Shown piece by piece: positions 1 through 5,612 of a stretch of DNA of 5,612 bases. The first letter of the stretch is position 1. Each line of letters opens with the position of its first letter. Position numbers and translations under genes: made by a program. The stretch is from Planctomycetota bacterium. GTDB taxonomy: Bacteria; Planctomycetota; Phycisphaerae; WQYP01; JAJZKY01. A model generated the notes under the pieces. It was not told the origin of the DNA, did not search any database, and saw nothing but the letters and a program-made list of their open reading frames with translations. The stretch is taken from NCBI GenBank assembly GCA_021803885.1, contig JAJZKY010000364.1:1-5612 (forward strand), in the 5' to 3' direction.

Positions 1-20
1 CAAACACTTTCCCAATCTTC

Positions 21-1439
21 ATGGCCAGCGCCTCCGCCCAATCCGCCAATGAATCCCTGCACACAGCGCTCGACAATTCAGTAACTAAAAAGGATTACAG
101 CCGGCGAACCATGCTGGCCGCTTTGCCTGACGCCGATGCGTTGCGGGCATTGGCCGGCAACATCAAACGCCACACCCTCGATCACCTTGATTATTATCTG
201 GAACTGCTGGAAAAAAATGTGGTCGCCCATGGCGGTCAGGTGCATTTTGCCGCCGACAGTCAGCAGGCAAATGATTTAGTGATTGCCATCGCCCGCCGCA
301 CCAGTAGCCATTTGATTGTCAAAAGTAAAAGCATGGTCAGCGAAGAGATGGAGTTGAATCATGCGCTGGAAGCGGCCGGTCTGGAAGTGGTTGAAACCGA
401 TTTGGGAGAATTCATTCTGCAGGTGGACCAGAGTCACCCGTCCCATCTGGTGATGCCGGTCATTCACATGCGGGCCATGGAGATTGGGAAAGTGTTTGCA
501 GCCCACTTCAAAGTTCCTTACACCGACGATCCACCAACCCTCGCGGAGATGGCCCGGGTTTATTTGCGCAACCGATTTAACGAAGCGGATATGGGTATCA
601 GTGGGGTTAATTTTGCCATCGCGGAAACTGGCTCCGTGTGTCTTTGTACCAATGAAGGCAATGGCCGGATGTGCACCACGCGCCCACGCATCCACGTGGC
701 CATTATGGGTATGGAGAAGGTCATTCCCGCCATGGAAGATCTTCCCGTTTTTTTAAAGCTGCTGGCTCGGAGCGCCTCCGGCCAGACACTTACGCAATAT
801 ACCAACATCATCACCGGCCCCAAACGTCCGGACGAACATGACGGACCCGAAGAGTTCCATCTGATTATCATGGACAATGGACGCTCGCGGATCCTCGCCG
901 GTGACTATCGTGATACCCTCCGATGCATTCGATGCGGAGCTTGTTTAAATGCCTGCCCGATTTATCGCAAAGTGGGGGGGCATACCTATGGCAGTATCTA
1001 TCCCGGCCCTATTGGAGCCTTAATAACCCCGCTCTTCAATGGCCTGGCGAAACACAAACATTTGCCCCACGCGTCTAGCCTGTGCGGGGCCTGCTACGAA
1101 GCGTGCCCTGTGAAAATAAACATTCCGGAAATGTTGATTCTGATGCGCCGCGATCAGGTGCGTACGGGCATCACTTCCCGTGCGGAACGATGGATTTTTG
1201 ACTTATGGACGTGGGGACTCCGGCACCGATGGTCGTATCGATGGGGCCAGGTTGTGCAGCGACTGGTCCTGCGGAGATTTCCGGCCAAAGATCAGTGGAT
1301 CGCCAAACTCCCGGGCCCTGTTGCTGGATGGACGCGCGTGCGCGATTTTCCTCGCCCGCCCAGACATGATTTTCGATACCTTTGGAAAGAGCATCAGGCG
1401 GCCAAACAGGCAACCCATGGAAGGGGGGCAACGCCATGA
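21..1439 (+). CDS. lutB: LutB-type lactate utilization iron-sulfur protein (LUD domain plus ferredoxin-type domain)
   Basis: Probable iron-sulfur subunit of the cytoplasmic LutABC complex, which oxidises L-lactate to pyruvate. The 472 residues are close to Bacillus subtilis LutB in length and match it along the whole chain as I recall that sequence. An N-terminal helical part (about 10-65) precedes a LUD (DUF162) domain (about 68-295) with KSKSMVSEE at 101-109, ETDLGEFILQ at 125-134 and AETGSVCLCTNEGNGR at 201-216. A ferredoxin-type region follows with Cys302, Cys305, Cys308 and Cys312 (CxxCxxCxxxCP) and Cys355, Cys358 and Cys362. The place of a possible eighth Cys is Ser352, as in B. subtilis LutB. 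The C-terminal GPVAGWTRVRDFP (432-444) is also family-like. The start is uncertain: no ribosome binding site is visible in bases 1-20 and the frame is open to the window edge, so a start further upstream is possible. It overlaps lutC by ATGA. Confidence 0.93.
   Translation: MASASAQSANESLHTALDNSVTKKDYSRRTMLAALPDADALRALAGNIKRHTLDHLDYYLELLEKNVVAHGGQVHFAADSQQANDLVIAIARRTSSHLIVKSKSMVSEEMELNHALEAAGLEVVETDLGEFILQVDQSHPSHLVMPVIHMRAMEIGKVFAAHFKVPYTDDPPTLAEMARVYLRNRFNEADMGISGVNFAIAETGSVCLCTNEGNGRMCTTRPRIHVAIMGMEKVIPAMEDLPVFLKLLARSASGQTLTQYTNIITGPKRPDEHDGPEEFHLIIMDNGRSRILAGDYRDTLRCIRCGACLNACPIYRKVGGHTYGSIYPGPIGALITPLFNGLAKHKHLPHASSLCGACYEACPVKINIPEMLILMRRDQVRTGITSRAERWIFDLWTWGLRHRWSYRWGQVVQRLVLRRFPAKDQWIAKLPGPVAGWTRVRDFPRPPRHDFRYLWKEHQAAKQATHGRGATP
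1421..1428 (+). promoter_or_regulatory. Ribosome binding site of lutC
   Basis: The purine run AAGGGGGG lies seven bases before the ATG at 1436 and is a near-consensus Shine-Dalgarno sequence. It is embedded in the last codons of lutB. It decides the lutC start in favour of 1436 over an in-frame TTG at 1382, which lies deeper within lutB. Confidence 0.8.
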
Positions 1440-2164
1440 GTGATCTGCCTGTGAATCCGCTGCCGCCCATTCAACCCCCTGATATGCGAACGCAATTTTT
1501 ATCCAGGGTGCGACAGGCTTTGGGCCATGCCGAAACGACAGTGCCCGGGGACCGTCCGGTACGTTCCGATGCGGTCATCCGCGAGGTATCAACCAATGAT
1601 CCGAAGCGAATTACCCGGTGGATGCAGTATGCCTCCGGTAATGGGATGAGTGTACAGCGGGTAAGACCTGATGAGGTCCCGGCAGCCATCCAAAAAGCAC
1701 TCGCCGAGCACAACGCCCGCCGCGTTATGCTGAATTGTGCGACCTGGCCGGTGGAACCATTGGCGAAGTCTTTAAGTGCTGCCGGTGTGCAGGTTCACTG
1801 CTGGACGGATACAGACTGTACGCAAAAGGTCTTTGAATGTGATGCCGCTGTTACTGATTGTCGTTATGGCCTGGCCGATACCGGCTCGCTGATGGTATGG
1901 AGCGATTCCGAATTTGGACGGTCTTCCACGCTTACGGTAAATTTGCACGTGGTGATATTGCCGGTCGATAAAATCATCGGCGATCTGGTGGATGCCATGG
2001 CGTTGCTGGCCCGTGATACCGGCGGCAACATGCCCTCGAATGTGGTGATTATCAATGGCCCCAGCAAAACCTCCGATATTGAAATGAACCTGGTCACGGG
2101 TGTGCATGGGCCGAAGTTTCTGTCGGTTATGGTGGTGGACCCACCGCCGGCGAGTTTGGCATAA
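1436..2164 (+). CDS. lutC: LutC-type lactate utilization protein (LUD domain)
   Basis: Third component of the LutABC L-lactate oxidation system, a cytoplasmic protein of the LUD (DUF162) family whose exact biochemical role is not settled. The 242 residues match the usual LutC length of about 240. A short proline-rich N-terminus (PVNPLPPIQPPD, 5-16) precedes a helical stretch, LSRVRQALG (22-30). The LUD core follows, with GLADTGSLMVW (145-155), HVVILPVDKI (171-180), INGPSKTSDIE (206-216) and GVHGPKFL (222-229), all characteristic of the family. Unlike LutB it has no clustered iron-sulfur cysteine motif. The ATG overlaps the lutB stop as ATGA and has a strong ribosome binding site, so the two are almost certainly co-transcribed and translationally coupled. 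Its last 38 bases overlap the end of the convergent acyltransferase gene. Confidence 0.92.
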   Translation: MSDLPVNPLPPIQPPDMRTQFLSRVRQALGHAETTVPGDRPVRSDAVIREVSTNDPKRITRWMQYASGNGMSVQRVRPDEVPAAIQKALAEHNARRVMLNCATWPVEPLAKSLSAAGVQVHCWTDTDCTQKVFECDAAVTDCRYGLADTGSLMVWSDSEFGRSSTLTVNLHVVILPVDKIIGDLVDAMALLARDTGGNMPSNVVIINGPSKTSDIEMNLVTGVHGPKFLSVMVVDPPPASLA

Positions 2165-3116
2165 TAAAAGCTTCGCGTTCTGTCGGTTGCGCCGGTCCAT
2201 CAGTCTGGGTTTCCCCTTTGGGGCGCGTTTTCCACCTCCGATGAATCCACAGGTATTGGGTCGGATCTTGCCTTACCATTTTTTCTATGCCCATCGTGTA
2301 ACGCTCGGTAATGTAGCGAAGCTCATCAGCCTGATGATGCCAGTCTTCTGGCCGTATAATATCTGCAATATCAATATCAAACTCAAAACGGTCGCCGCGC
2401 CGCCGGGCACAGCCCACAATCACCGGAACTCGATGGCGAATCGCCAAAAGACCGATGCTTTTATACGTGCTGGCCAGGCGACCAAAAAATGGCACAAACA
2501 TTCCTTTCGGTCCGGCGTTTTGATCCGCAATAAAACCCAGAATTCCCTTGTTTTCCAGCACCTCCTCGGCCGTGGTGGTAACGCCGCGCTTGGAAAGAAT
2601 AATTTGTCCCTTGCGCTGACGCACTCCCAGCAGCCAGGTATCGACGTGCGGGTTATCGATGGGGCGGGCCACCGAATAACTGCGCAGCCCCAGCGTGGCC
2701 ATGGTGTAGCCCAGCACTTCCCAGTTGCCGTAATGGCCCGTAAGCATGATAGCTCCGCGATTTTCCATCGTGATCCGGATGGTCTCACGCAGGTTTTCCT
2801 GGAAATGCACGAATTGATGCCACCGCTGCACGTTGATGGTGCGGGTAGTAAACATAACATCAATCCCGAGCTGGCAAAAATGCTGCATCGAACGCAGGGC
2901 GATCTGCTGCGCCTGTTGCTGGGAAAAATTTGGAAAGCTGCGACCAATATGATCAATGGCCATATTCCGGTGTCGCCGATCCATGGTCCAGAGCAACGAT
3001 CCAAAAGCCTTGGCTGTAAGCAGGTTGGCGTTTAACGGGAAAAAACCGAGCATCATCGCGGCCCAGCGGGCAGCAATGTACGTGCTTAAATCCAGAAGCG
3101 GATAATGCTTTCTCAT
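2127..3116 (-). CDS. Lipid A biosynthesis-type lysophospholipid acyltransferase (LpxL/HtrB family)
   Basis: Probable membrane-associated acyltransferase of the LpxL/HtrB family, which adds secondary acyl chains to lipid A at the inner face of the cytoplasmic membrane. The exact acceptor and acyl donor cannot be told. The product has 329 residues, near the family norm of 300-320. A hydrophobic N-terminal segment (about 12-30) is the likely membrane anchor. The catalytic HxxxxE motif is GHYGNWE (His128, Glu133). Other family landmarks are ARPIDNP (150-156), GFIADQN (194-200) followed by FVPFFG (207-212), and the C-terminal LWIHRRWKTRP (289-299). After that comes a non-conserved proline-rich tail of about 30 residues, whose last dozen codons lie antisense to the end of lutC. 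The ATG at 3116 has no convincing ribosome binding site. tRNA-Lys lies 99 bases upstream on the same strand. Confidence 0.9.
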   Translation of the reverse strand: MRKHYPLLDLSTYIAARWAAMMLGFFPLNANLLTAKAFGSLLWTMDRRHRNMAIDHIGRSFPNFSQQQAQQIALRSMQHFCQLGIDVMFTTRTINVQRWHQFVHFQENLRETIRITMENRGAIMLTGHYGNWEVLGYTMATLGLRSYSVARPIDNPHVDTWLLGVRQRKGQIILSKRGVTTTAEEVLENKGILGFIADQNAGPKGMFVPFFGRLASTYKSIGLLAIRHRVPVIVGCARRRGDRFEFDIDIADIIRPEDWHHQADELRYITERYTMGIEKMVRQDPTQYLWIHRRWKTRPKGETQTDGPAQPTEREAFIMPNSPAVGPPP

Positions 3117-3125
3117 AACAAAGGT

Positions 3126-3131
3126 ATTTTA
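3126..3131 (-). promoter_or_regulatory. Possible -10 element of the acyltransferase gene
   Basis: On the minus strand TAAAAT (five of six matches to TATAAT) ends nine bases before the ATG at 3116. No good -35 hexamer stands at the proper distance. If it is used, transcription would begin at or within a few bases of the start codon, giving a leaderless message, which would fit the missing ribosome binding site. The alternative is read-through from the tRNA-Lys promoter. Confidence 0.3.
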
Positions 3132-3215
3132 CTCAACGCGCTGTCACACGGGAAACCCCCGCCGATTCCAGCTATCTTGCCCGCCAAACCGGCCTGGACA
3201 GCCCCGGGGGGTTAA

Positions 3216-3288
3216 TGAGGCCGCTGGGGATCGAACCCAGGACCCACAGATTAAAAGTCTGTTGCTCTACCAGCTGAGCTACGGCCTC
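3216..3288 (-). tRNA. tRNA-Lys (anticodon UUU)
   Basis: A complete 73-nt cloverleaf can be folded by eye on the minus strand. The seven-base acceptor stem GAGGCCG/CGGCCTC pairs perfectly. The D arm is GCTC-AGCTGGTA-GAGC. The anticodon stem ACAGA/TCTGT encloses loop CTTTTAA with anticodon TTT at 3253-3255. The variable loop is GGGTC and the T arm is CTGGG-TTCGATC-CCCAG. The discriminator base is A73, usual for lysine tRNAs. The 3' CCA is not encoded (the next bases are TTAA), so it must be added by a CCA-adding enzyme. It reads AAA and AAG lysine codons. Confidence 0.98.
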
Positions 3289-3316
3289 ATTGCCCTTGGG
3301 AGAGGGAATTTCAATC

Positions 3317-3344
3317 ATTCTAAGGCCGTTGGCCAATTTGGCAA
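3317..3344 (-). promoter_or_regulatory. Sigma70-type promoter of tRNA-Lys
   Basis: On the minus strand TTGCCA (3339-3344, five of six to TTGACA) and TAGAAT (3317-3322, five of six to TATAAT) are separated by 16 bases. The predicted start near 3310 leaves a leader of about 22 bases before the mature tRNA 5' end at 3288. The spacer and -35 are covered by an imperfect inverted repeat, described separately. Confidence 0.65.
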
Positions 3345-3349
3345 GCGGC
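3325..3349. repeat. Imperfect inverted repeat over the tRNA-Lys promoter
   Basis: Two 11-base arms (3325-3335 and 3339-3349) are separated by the three bases ATT. As a hairpin on the plus strand they give nine Watson-Crick pairs, one G-T pair (3329/3345) and one mismatch (3331/3343). The repeat covers the -35 hexamer and most of the spacer of the tRNA promoter. It lies upstream of the predicted transcription starts on both strands, so if it works it more likely does so as DNA (an operator-like site) than as RNA. No T-run follows it, so it is not a normal terminator. Confidence 0.4.
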
Positions 3350-3393
3350 AGGGCCTTGGGATGGAAATCGGCAGGTCCACGCTGGCCGGGCCA

Positions 3394-3422
3394 TTGACGA
3401 ATGATGTGGCTGGCGGTAAAAA
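3394..3422 (+). promoter_or_regulatory. Predicted sigma70-type promoter of the nagB-like fusion gene
   Basis: TTGACG (3394-3399, five of six to the -35 consensus) is followed after exactly 17 bases by TAAAAA (3417-3422, four of six to the -10 consensus). The predicted start near 3429-3430 gives a short leader of about 24 bases that contains the ribosome binding site at 3444. This supports the start codon at 3454 over in-frame upstream ATGs at 3262, 3361 and 3430. Confidence 0.5.
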
Positions 3423-3443
3423 ACTGCAAATGGGCGGGTCATC

Positions 3444-3447
3444 GGAG
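3444..3447 (+). promoter_or_regulatory. Ribosome binding site of the nagB-like fusion gene
   Basis: GGAG lies six bases before the ATG at 3454. It is the best-placed Shine-Dalgarno sequence among the possible in-frame starts. The homology to NagB also begins only after this ATG. Confidence 0.65.
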
Positions 3448-3453
3448 AAAACA

Positions 3454-5361
3454 ATGCAGTCCAGTATTCAACAGCGGGAACACGTGCCAACAAGAGTTCT
3501 ATCTTCCGCTCATGATGTCAGTTGCGCAGTGGCCCGCGAAATTGCAGACCTCATTCGTCAACGCTCCAGTGAGAATCGTCCCTGTGTGCTGGGCCTGGCT
3601 ACAGGTTCCACCCCGGTGTCGGTGTACGCTGAATTGGTGCGCATGCATCAACAGGATGGTTTGAGCTTCAAAAATGTATTCACCTTCAATCTCGATGAAT
3701 ACTACCCTATGCAGCCAACCGAACTGCAAAGTTACCGTCGCTTCATGCAGGAACACCTTTTTGATCACATCGACATTCCACCATCGCAGGTGCATATTCC
3801 CGATGGCACCATTCCACTGGAAAAAGTGGCAACCTATTGCGAAACCTACGAAAAGGCGATTGCTGAAGCCGGCGGCCTGGATCTGCAACTTTTAGGTATC
3901 GGCCGCACCGGGCATATCGGTTTCAACGAACCTGGCTCTGGACGCAGCAGCCGAACACGGTTAATCACTCTGGATCGCGTTACCAGACAGGATGCCGCAT
4001 CCGACTTTTTTGGCGAAGAGTACGTTCCCCGGCGGGCCATTACCATGGGCGTTGGTACTATTCTGGCCGCTCGACGTGTGGTTCTTGTGGCCTTCGGCGA
4101 AGGTAAAGCCCAAATTGTAGCCGAAGCTGTCGAAGGACCCGTAACCGATACCGTGGCGGCCAGCTTCTTGCAGGAGCACCCCAATGCGCAAATTATGCTG
4201 GATGAGGCGGCTGCCAGCCGGTTGACGCGCTGTGTCGCTCCCTGGCTTGTCGGACCTGTAAAGTGGGACAGGGCCTTAATTCGCAAGGCCGTCATCTGGC
4301 TCGCCCAGCAATCTAAAAAAGCCATTCTCAAACTCACCGATGAGGACTACAACAGCGGTGGCCTGCAAGATTTACTCGCCGAGCATGGCCACGCCTACAC
4401 GCTCAATATTGAGGTATTTCGTGGCCTCACCGAAACAATCACCGGCTGGCCCGGCGGAAAACCACAGGATCGCAAACGCCCCGGCGATATTAACCGGCCT
4501 ACAGATGCCATATTCCCCAAGCGCGTGCTGATTTTTTCACCCCATCCCGATGATGATGTCATTTCCATGGGCGGTACCCTCATTCGACTGGTCGATCAAG
4601 GACATGATGTCCATGTGGCTTATCAAACTTCCGGCAACATTGCGGTCTTTGACGCCGATGCCATTCGCTTTACCGACTTTGCCGTAGATTTTATGCACTT
4701 ATTCAAGTTTTATGGTGCCCAGGCGACTCAAGTGGAACAAGATATTCGCCGAAGTCTGGAAGCCAAGAAACCTGGCCATATCGATTCTGCTCAAGTGCAG
4801 CAGATCAAAGCTATGATCCGCCGTGGAGAAGCCCGCTCCGCAGGACAGGTTTGTGGCGTTAAACGGGAAAATCTGCATTTTCTTGATATGCCATTTTATG
4901 AAACCGGCACCATTCGCAAAAAAGGCTTAAGCCCCGCCGATATTAAAATTATTGTGGACATCTTGGAAAAGCTCCAGCCACACCAGATATACGCCGCCGG
5001 AGACCTCTCCGATCCCCATGGCACACACCGTGTATGTTTGGCCGCTATCATGCAGGCCATCGAGCAGGTAAAGTCTCAAAACTGGTTTAAGCACGCAGAG
5101 GTTTGGCTATACCGTGGCGCCTGGCAGGAATGGGAACCTGAACGCATCGATATGGCCGTTCCGCTTTCGCCACAGGAACTGATGCGCAAACGCAACGCTA
5201 TTTTCCGCCACCAATCGCAGAAAGATAAAGCCATGTTTCCAGGTACTGACCAACGCGAATTCTGGCAACGCAGCGAATCACGCAACCGTGCTACCGCCGA
5301 AATCTACAACACCCTTGGCTTGGCTGAATACGAAGCCGTCGAGGGATTTGTACGGGCCTGA
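3454..5361 (+). CDS. Glucosamine-6-phosphate deaminase-like protein fused to a PIG-L/LmbE deacetylase domain
   Basis: Probable cytoplasmic amino-sugar enzyme of 635 residues with two catalytic domains. The NagB-like domain (about 10-270) has the sugar-phosphate loop LATGSTPVSVY (48-58), TFNLDEYY (77-84; Asp81 matches the catalytic Asp72 of E. coli NagB) and GIGRTGHIGFNEP (148-160; His154 and Glu159 match His143 and Glu148). Asp141 of E. coli NagB is replaced by Thr152. A linker module (about 271-355), containing LKLTDEDYN and TGWPGGKP, leads to a PIG-L/LmbE-type domain (about 356-600). That domain has SPHPDDD (362-368) and DPHGTH (520-525), giving likely zinc ligands His364, Asp367 and His525 and catalytic base Asp366. 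This architecture is known from long NagB-like proteins of Bacteroidota and Planctomycetota, to my knowledge, and their exact reaction is unproven. NagB converts glucosamine-6-phosphate to fructose-6-phosphate plus ammonia, and PIG-L enzymes remove N-acetyl groups from GlcNAc conjugates. The start follows the ribosome binding site at 3444. Confidence 0.92.
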   Translation: MQSSIQQREHVPTRVLSSAHDVSCAVAREIADLIRQRSSENRPCVLGLATGSTPVSVYAELVRMHQQDGLSFKNVFTFNLDEYYPMQPTELQSYRRFMQEHLFDHIDIPPSQVHIPDGTIPLEKVATYCETYEKAIAEAGGLDLQLLGIGRTGHIGFNEPGSGRSSRTRLITLDRVTRQDAASDFFGEEYVPRRAITMGVGTILAARRVVLVAFGEGKAQIVAEAVEGPVTDTVAASFLQEHPNAQIMLDEAAASRLTRCVAPWLVGPVKWDRALIRKAVIWLAQQSKKAILKLTDEDYNSGGLQDLLAEHGHAYTLNIEVFRGLTETITGWPGGKPQDRKRPGDINRPTDAIFPKRVLIFSPHPDDDVISMGGTLIRLVDQGHDVHVAYQTSGNIAVFDADAIRFTDFAVDFMHLFKFYGAQATQVEQDIRRSLEAKKPGHIDSAQVQQIKAMIRRGEARSAGQVCGVKRENLHFLDMPFYETGTIRKKGLSPADIKIIVDILEKLQPHQIYAAGDLSDPHGTHRVCLAAIMQAIEQVKSQNWFKHAEVWLYRGAWQEWEPERIDMAVPLSPQELMRKRNAIFRHQSQKDKAMFPGTDQREFWQRSESRNRATAEIYNTLGLAEYEAVEGFVRA

Positions 5362-5612
5362 TCACGTTGCTTGGTTGAATATTTTGGCCGCCAGGGTAGT
5401 TTTCTCCACCTCAACAATCACAGCCTTGCTGTCAATGGCTGCACAATAATCTATATCCTCCTCAAAGCCATTTTCAATCAGGTTAATTCCGCCCTGTCCC
5501 AGCCGTAAAGCCGCTCCCAGATGGCCTCGCGTGGCGGAATAGGCGTTGTACGCCAGCCACGCAGTATCCGTAAACGGAAGATCCACGCGATAACTGCCTT
5601 TTAGGCGGCAGT
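5362..5612 (-). CDS. C-terminal fragment of a probable ComB family protein (2-phosphosulfolactate phosphatase)
   Basis: The frame is open from the right window edge to the TGA at 5362-5364. It gives 82 visible C-terminal residues, and the start lies outside the window. A GTG at 5586 is in frame but is probably internal, since the frame continues upstream. The segment SATRGHLGAALRLGQGGINL followed by GFEEDIDYCAAID resembles the C-terminal end of ComB proteins (a small-residue-rich L...S.GG..L motif, then G.EEDI..CA.ID). ComB is a Mg-dependent phosphatase that makes sulfolactate from 2-phosphosulfolactate in coenzyme M synthesis. Homologues occur in many bacteria that lack coenzyme M, where the role is often unknown. 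The call rests on recalled family pattern over a short stretch and is moderate. Its stop codon directly abuts that of the convergent fusion gene. Confidence 0.55.
   Translation of the reverse strand, partial: CRLKGSYRVDLPFTDTAWLAYNAYSATRGHLGAALRLGQGGINLIENGFEEDIDYCAAIDSKAVIVEVEKTTLAAKIFNQAT

Noticed and set aside
1..20. End of an upstream lutA gene
   Set aside because: LutA normally precedes LutB and may end here or run into lutB, but 20 bases carry no recognisable LutA signature, and more than one frame is open.
276..877. Minus-strand open frames antisense to lutB
   Set aside because: They are shadows of the lutB coding frame, whose LUD and cysteine motifs are intact. No motif or ribosome binding site supports the antisense frames.
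974..980. Run of seven G residues in lutB as a possible phase-variation tract
   Set aside because: It encodes the conserved VGGH segment, the reading frame is intact, and seven bases is short for a contingency locus.
1382..1435. TTG start that would add 18 residues to LutC
   Set aside because: The ATG at 1436 has a strong ribosome binding site and the typical ATGA coupling with lutB. The added residues are not family-like.
2100..3035. Long plus-strand open frame of about 311 codons
   Set aside because: It lies antisense to the acyltransferase gene, whose catalytic and family motifs are all present. The plus-strand translation shows no recognisable domain and has unusual composition.
3186..3215. 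GC-rich CCGG-containing hairpin just after tRNA-Lys as an intrinsic terminator
   Set aside because: Only about four consecutive pairs form and only three T residues follow on the minus strand. This is too weak to annotate.
3262..3453. In-frame upstream extension of the fusion protein by 64 residues, with ATGs at 3262, 3361 and 3430
   Set aside because: The extension begins inside the tRNA-Lys gene, crosses the predicted promoter, has no NagB similarity, and lacks a ribosome binding site as good as GGAG before 3454.

Overview
The window looks like a piece of a Gram-negative bacterial chromosome of moderate GC content. An LpxL/HtrB-type acyltransferase points to an outer membrane. The fused NagB-PIG-L protein, a ComB-like fragment, LutBC and a tRNA-Lys without encoded CCA would together suit the Planctomycetota/PVC group or the Bacteroidota. 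That placement is a tentative inference from gene content only. No mobile element, CRISPR array or phage gene is visible.

Layout. (1) 21-2164, plus strand: lutB and lutC, two genes of the LutABC L-lactate oxidation system, translationally coupled by an ATGA overlap. The usual first gene, lutA, would lie just left of the window. (2) 2127-3116, minus strand: a lipid A-type lysophospholipid acyltransferase, convergent with lutC and overlapping its end by 38 bp. (3) 3216-3288, minus strand: tRNA-Lys(UUU), with a good sigma70-type promoter at 3317-3344. (4) 3454-5361, plus strand: a 635-residue fusion of a glucosamine-6-phosphate deaminase-like (NagB) domain with a PIG-L/LmbE-type deacetylase domain, with its own promoter and ribosome binding site. 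(5) 5362-5612, minus strand: the C-terminal part of a probable ComB (2-phosphosulfolactate phosphatase) family protein, cut by the window edge. Its stop codon abuts the stop codon of the fusion gene.

The genes do not form one pathway. LutBC serves lactate oxidation, the fusion protein probably acts on amino sugars, the acyltransferase serves the envelope, and the ComB-like gene would act on sulfonates or a related phosphoester. Coding is very dense: two convergent gene pairs have no intergenic space, and the only real regulatory gap (3289-3453) carries divergent promoters and an imperfect inverted repeat. No stretch over 300 bases lacks a gene.

Nothing here is clearly an undescribed system. 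The most interesting points are the altered catalytic motif in the NagB-like half (Thr where classical NagB has an active-site Asp), its covalent pairing with a deacetylase, and the compact or overlapping gene ends.
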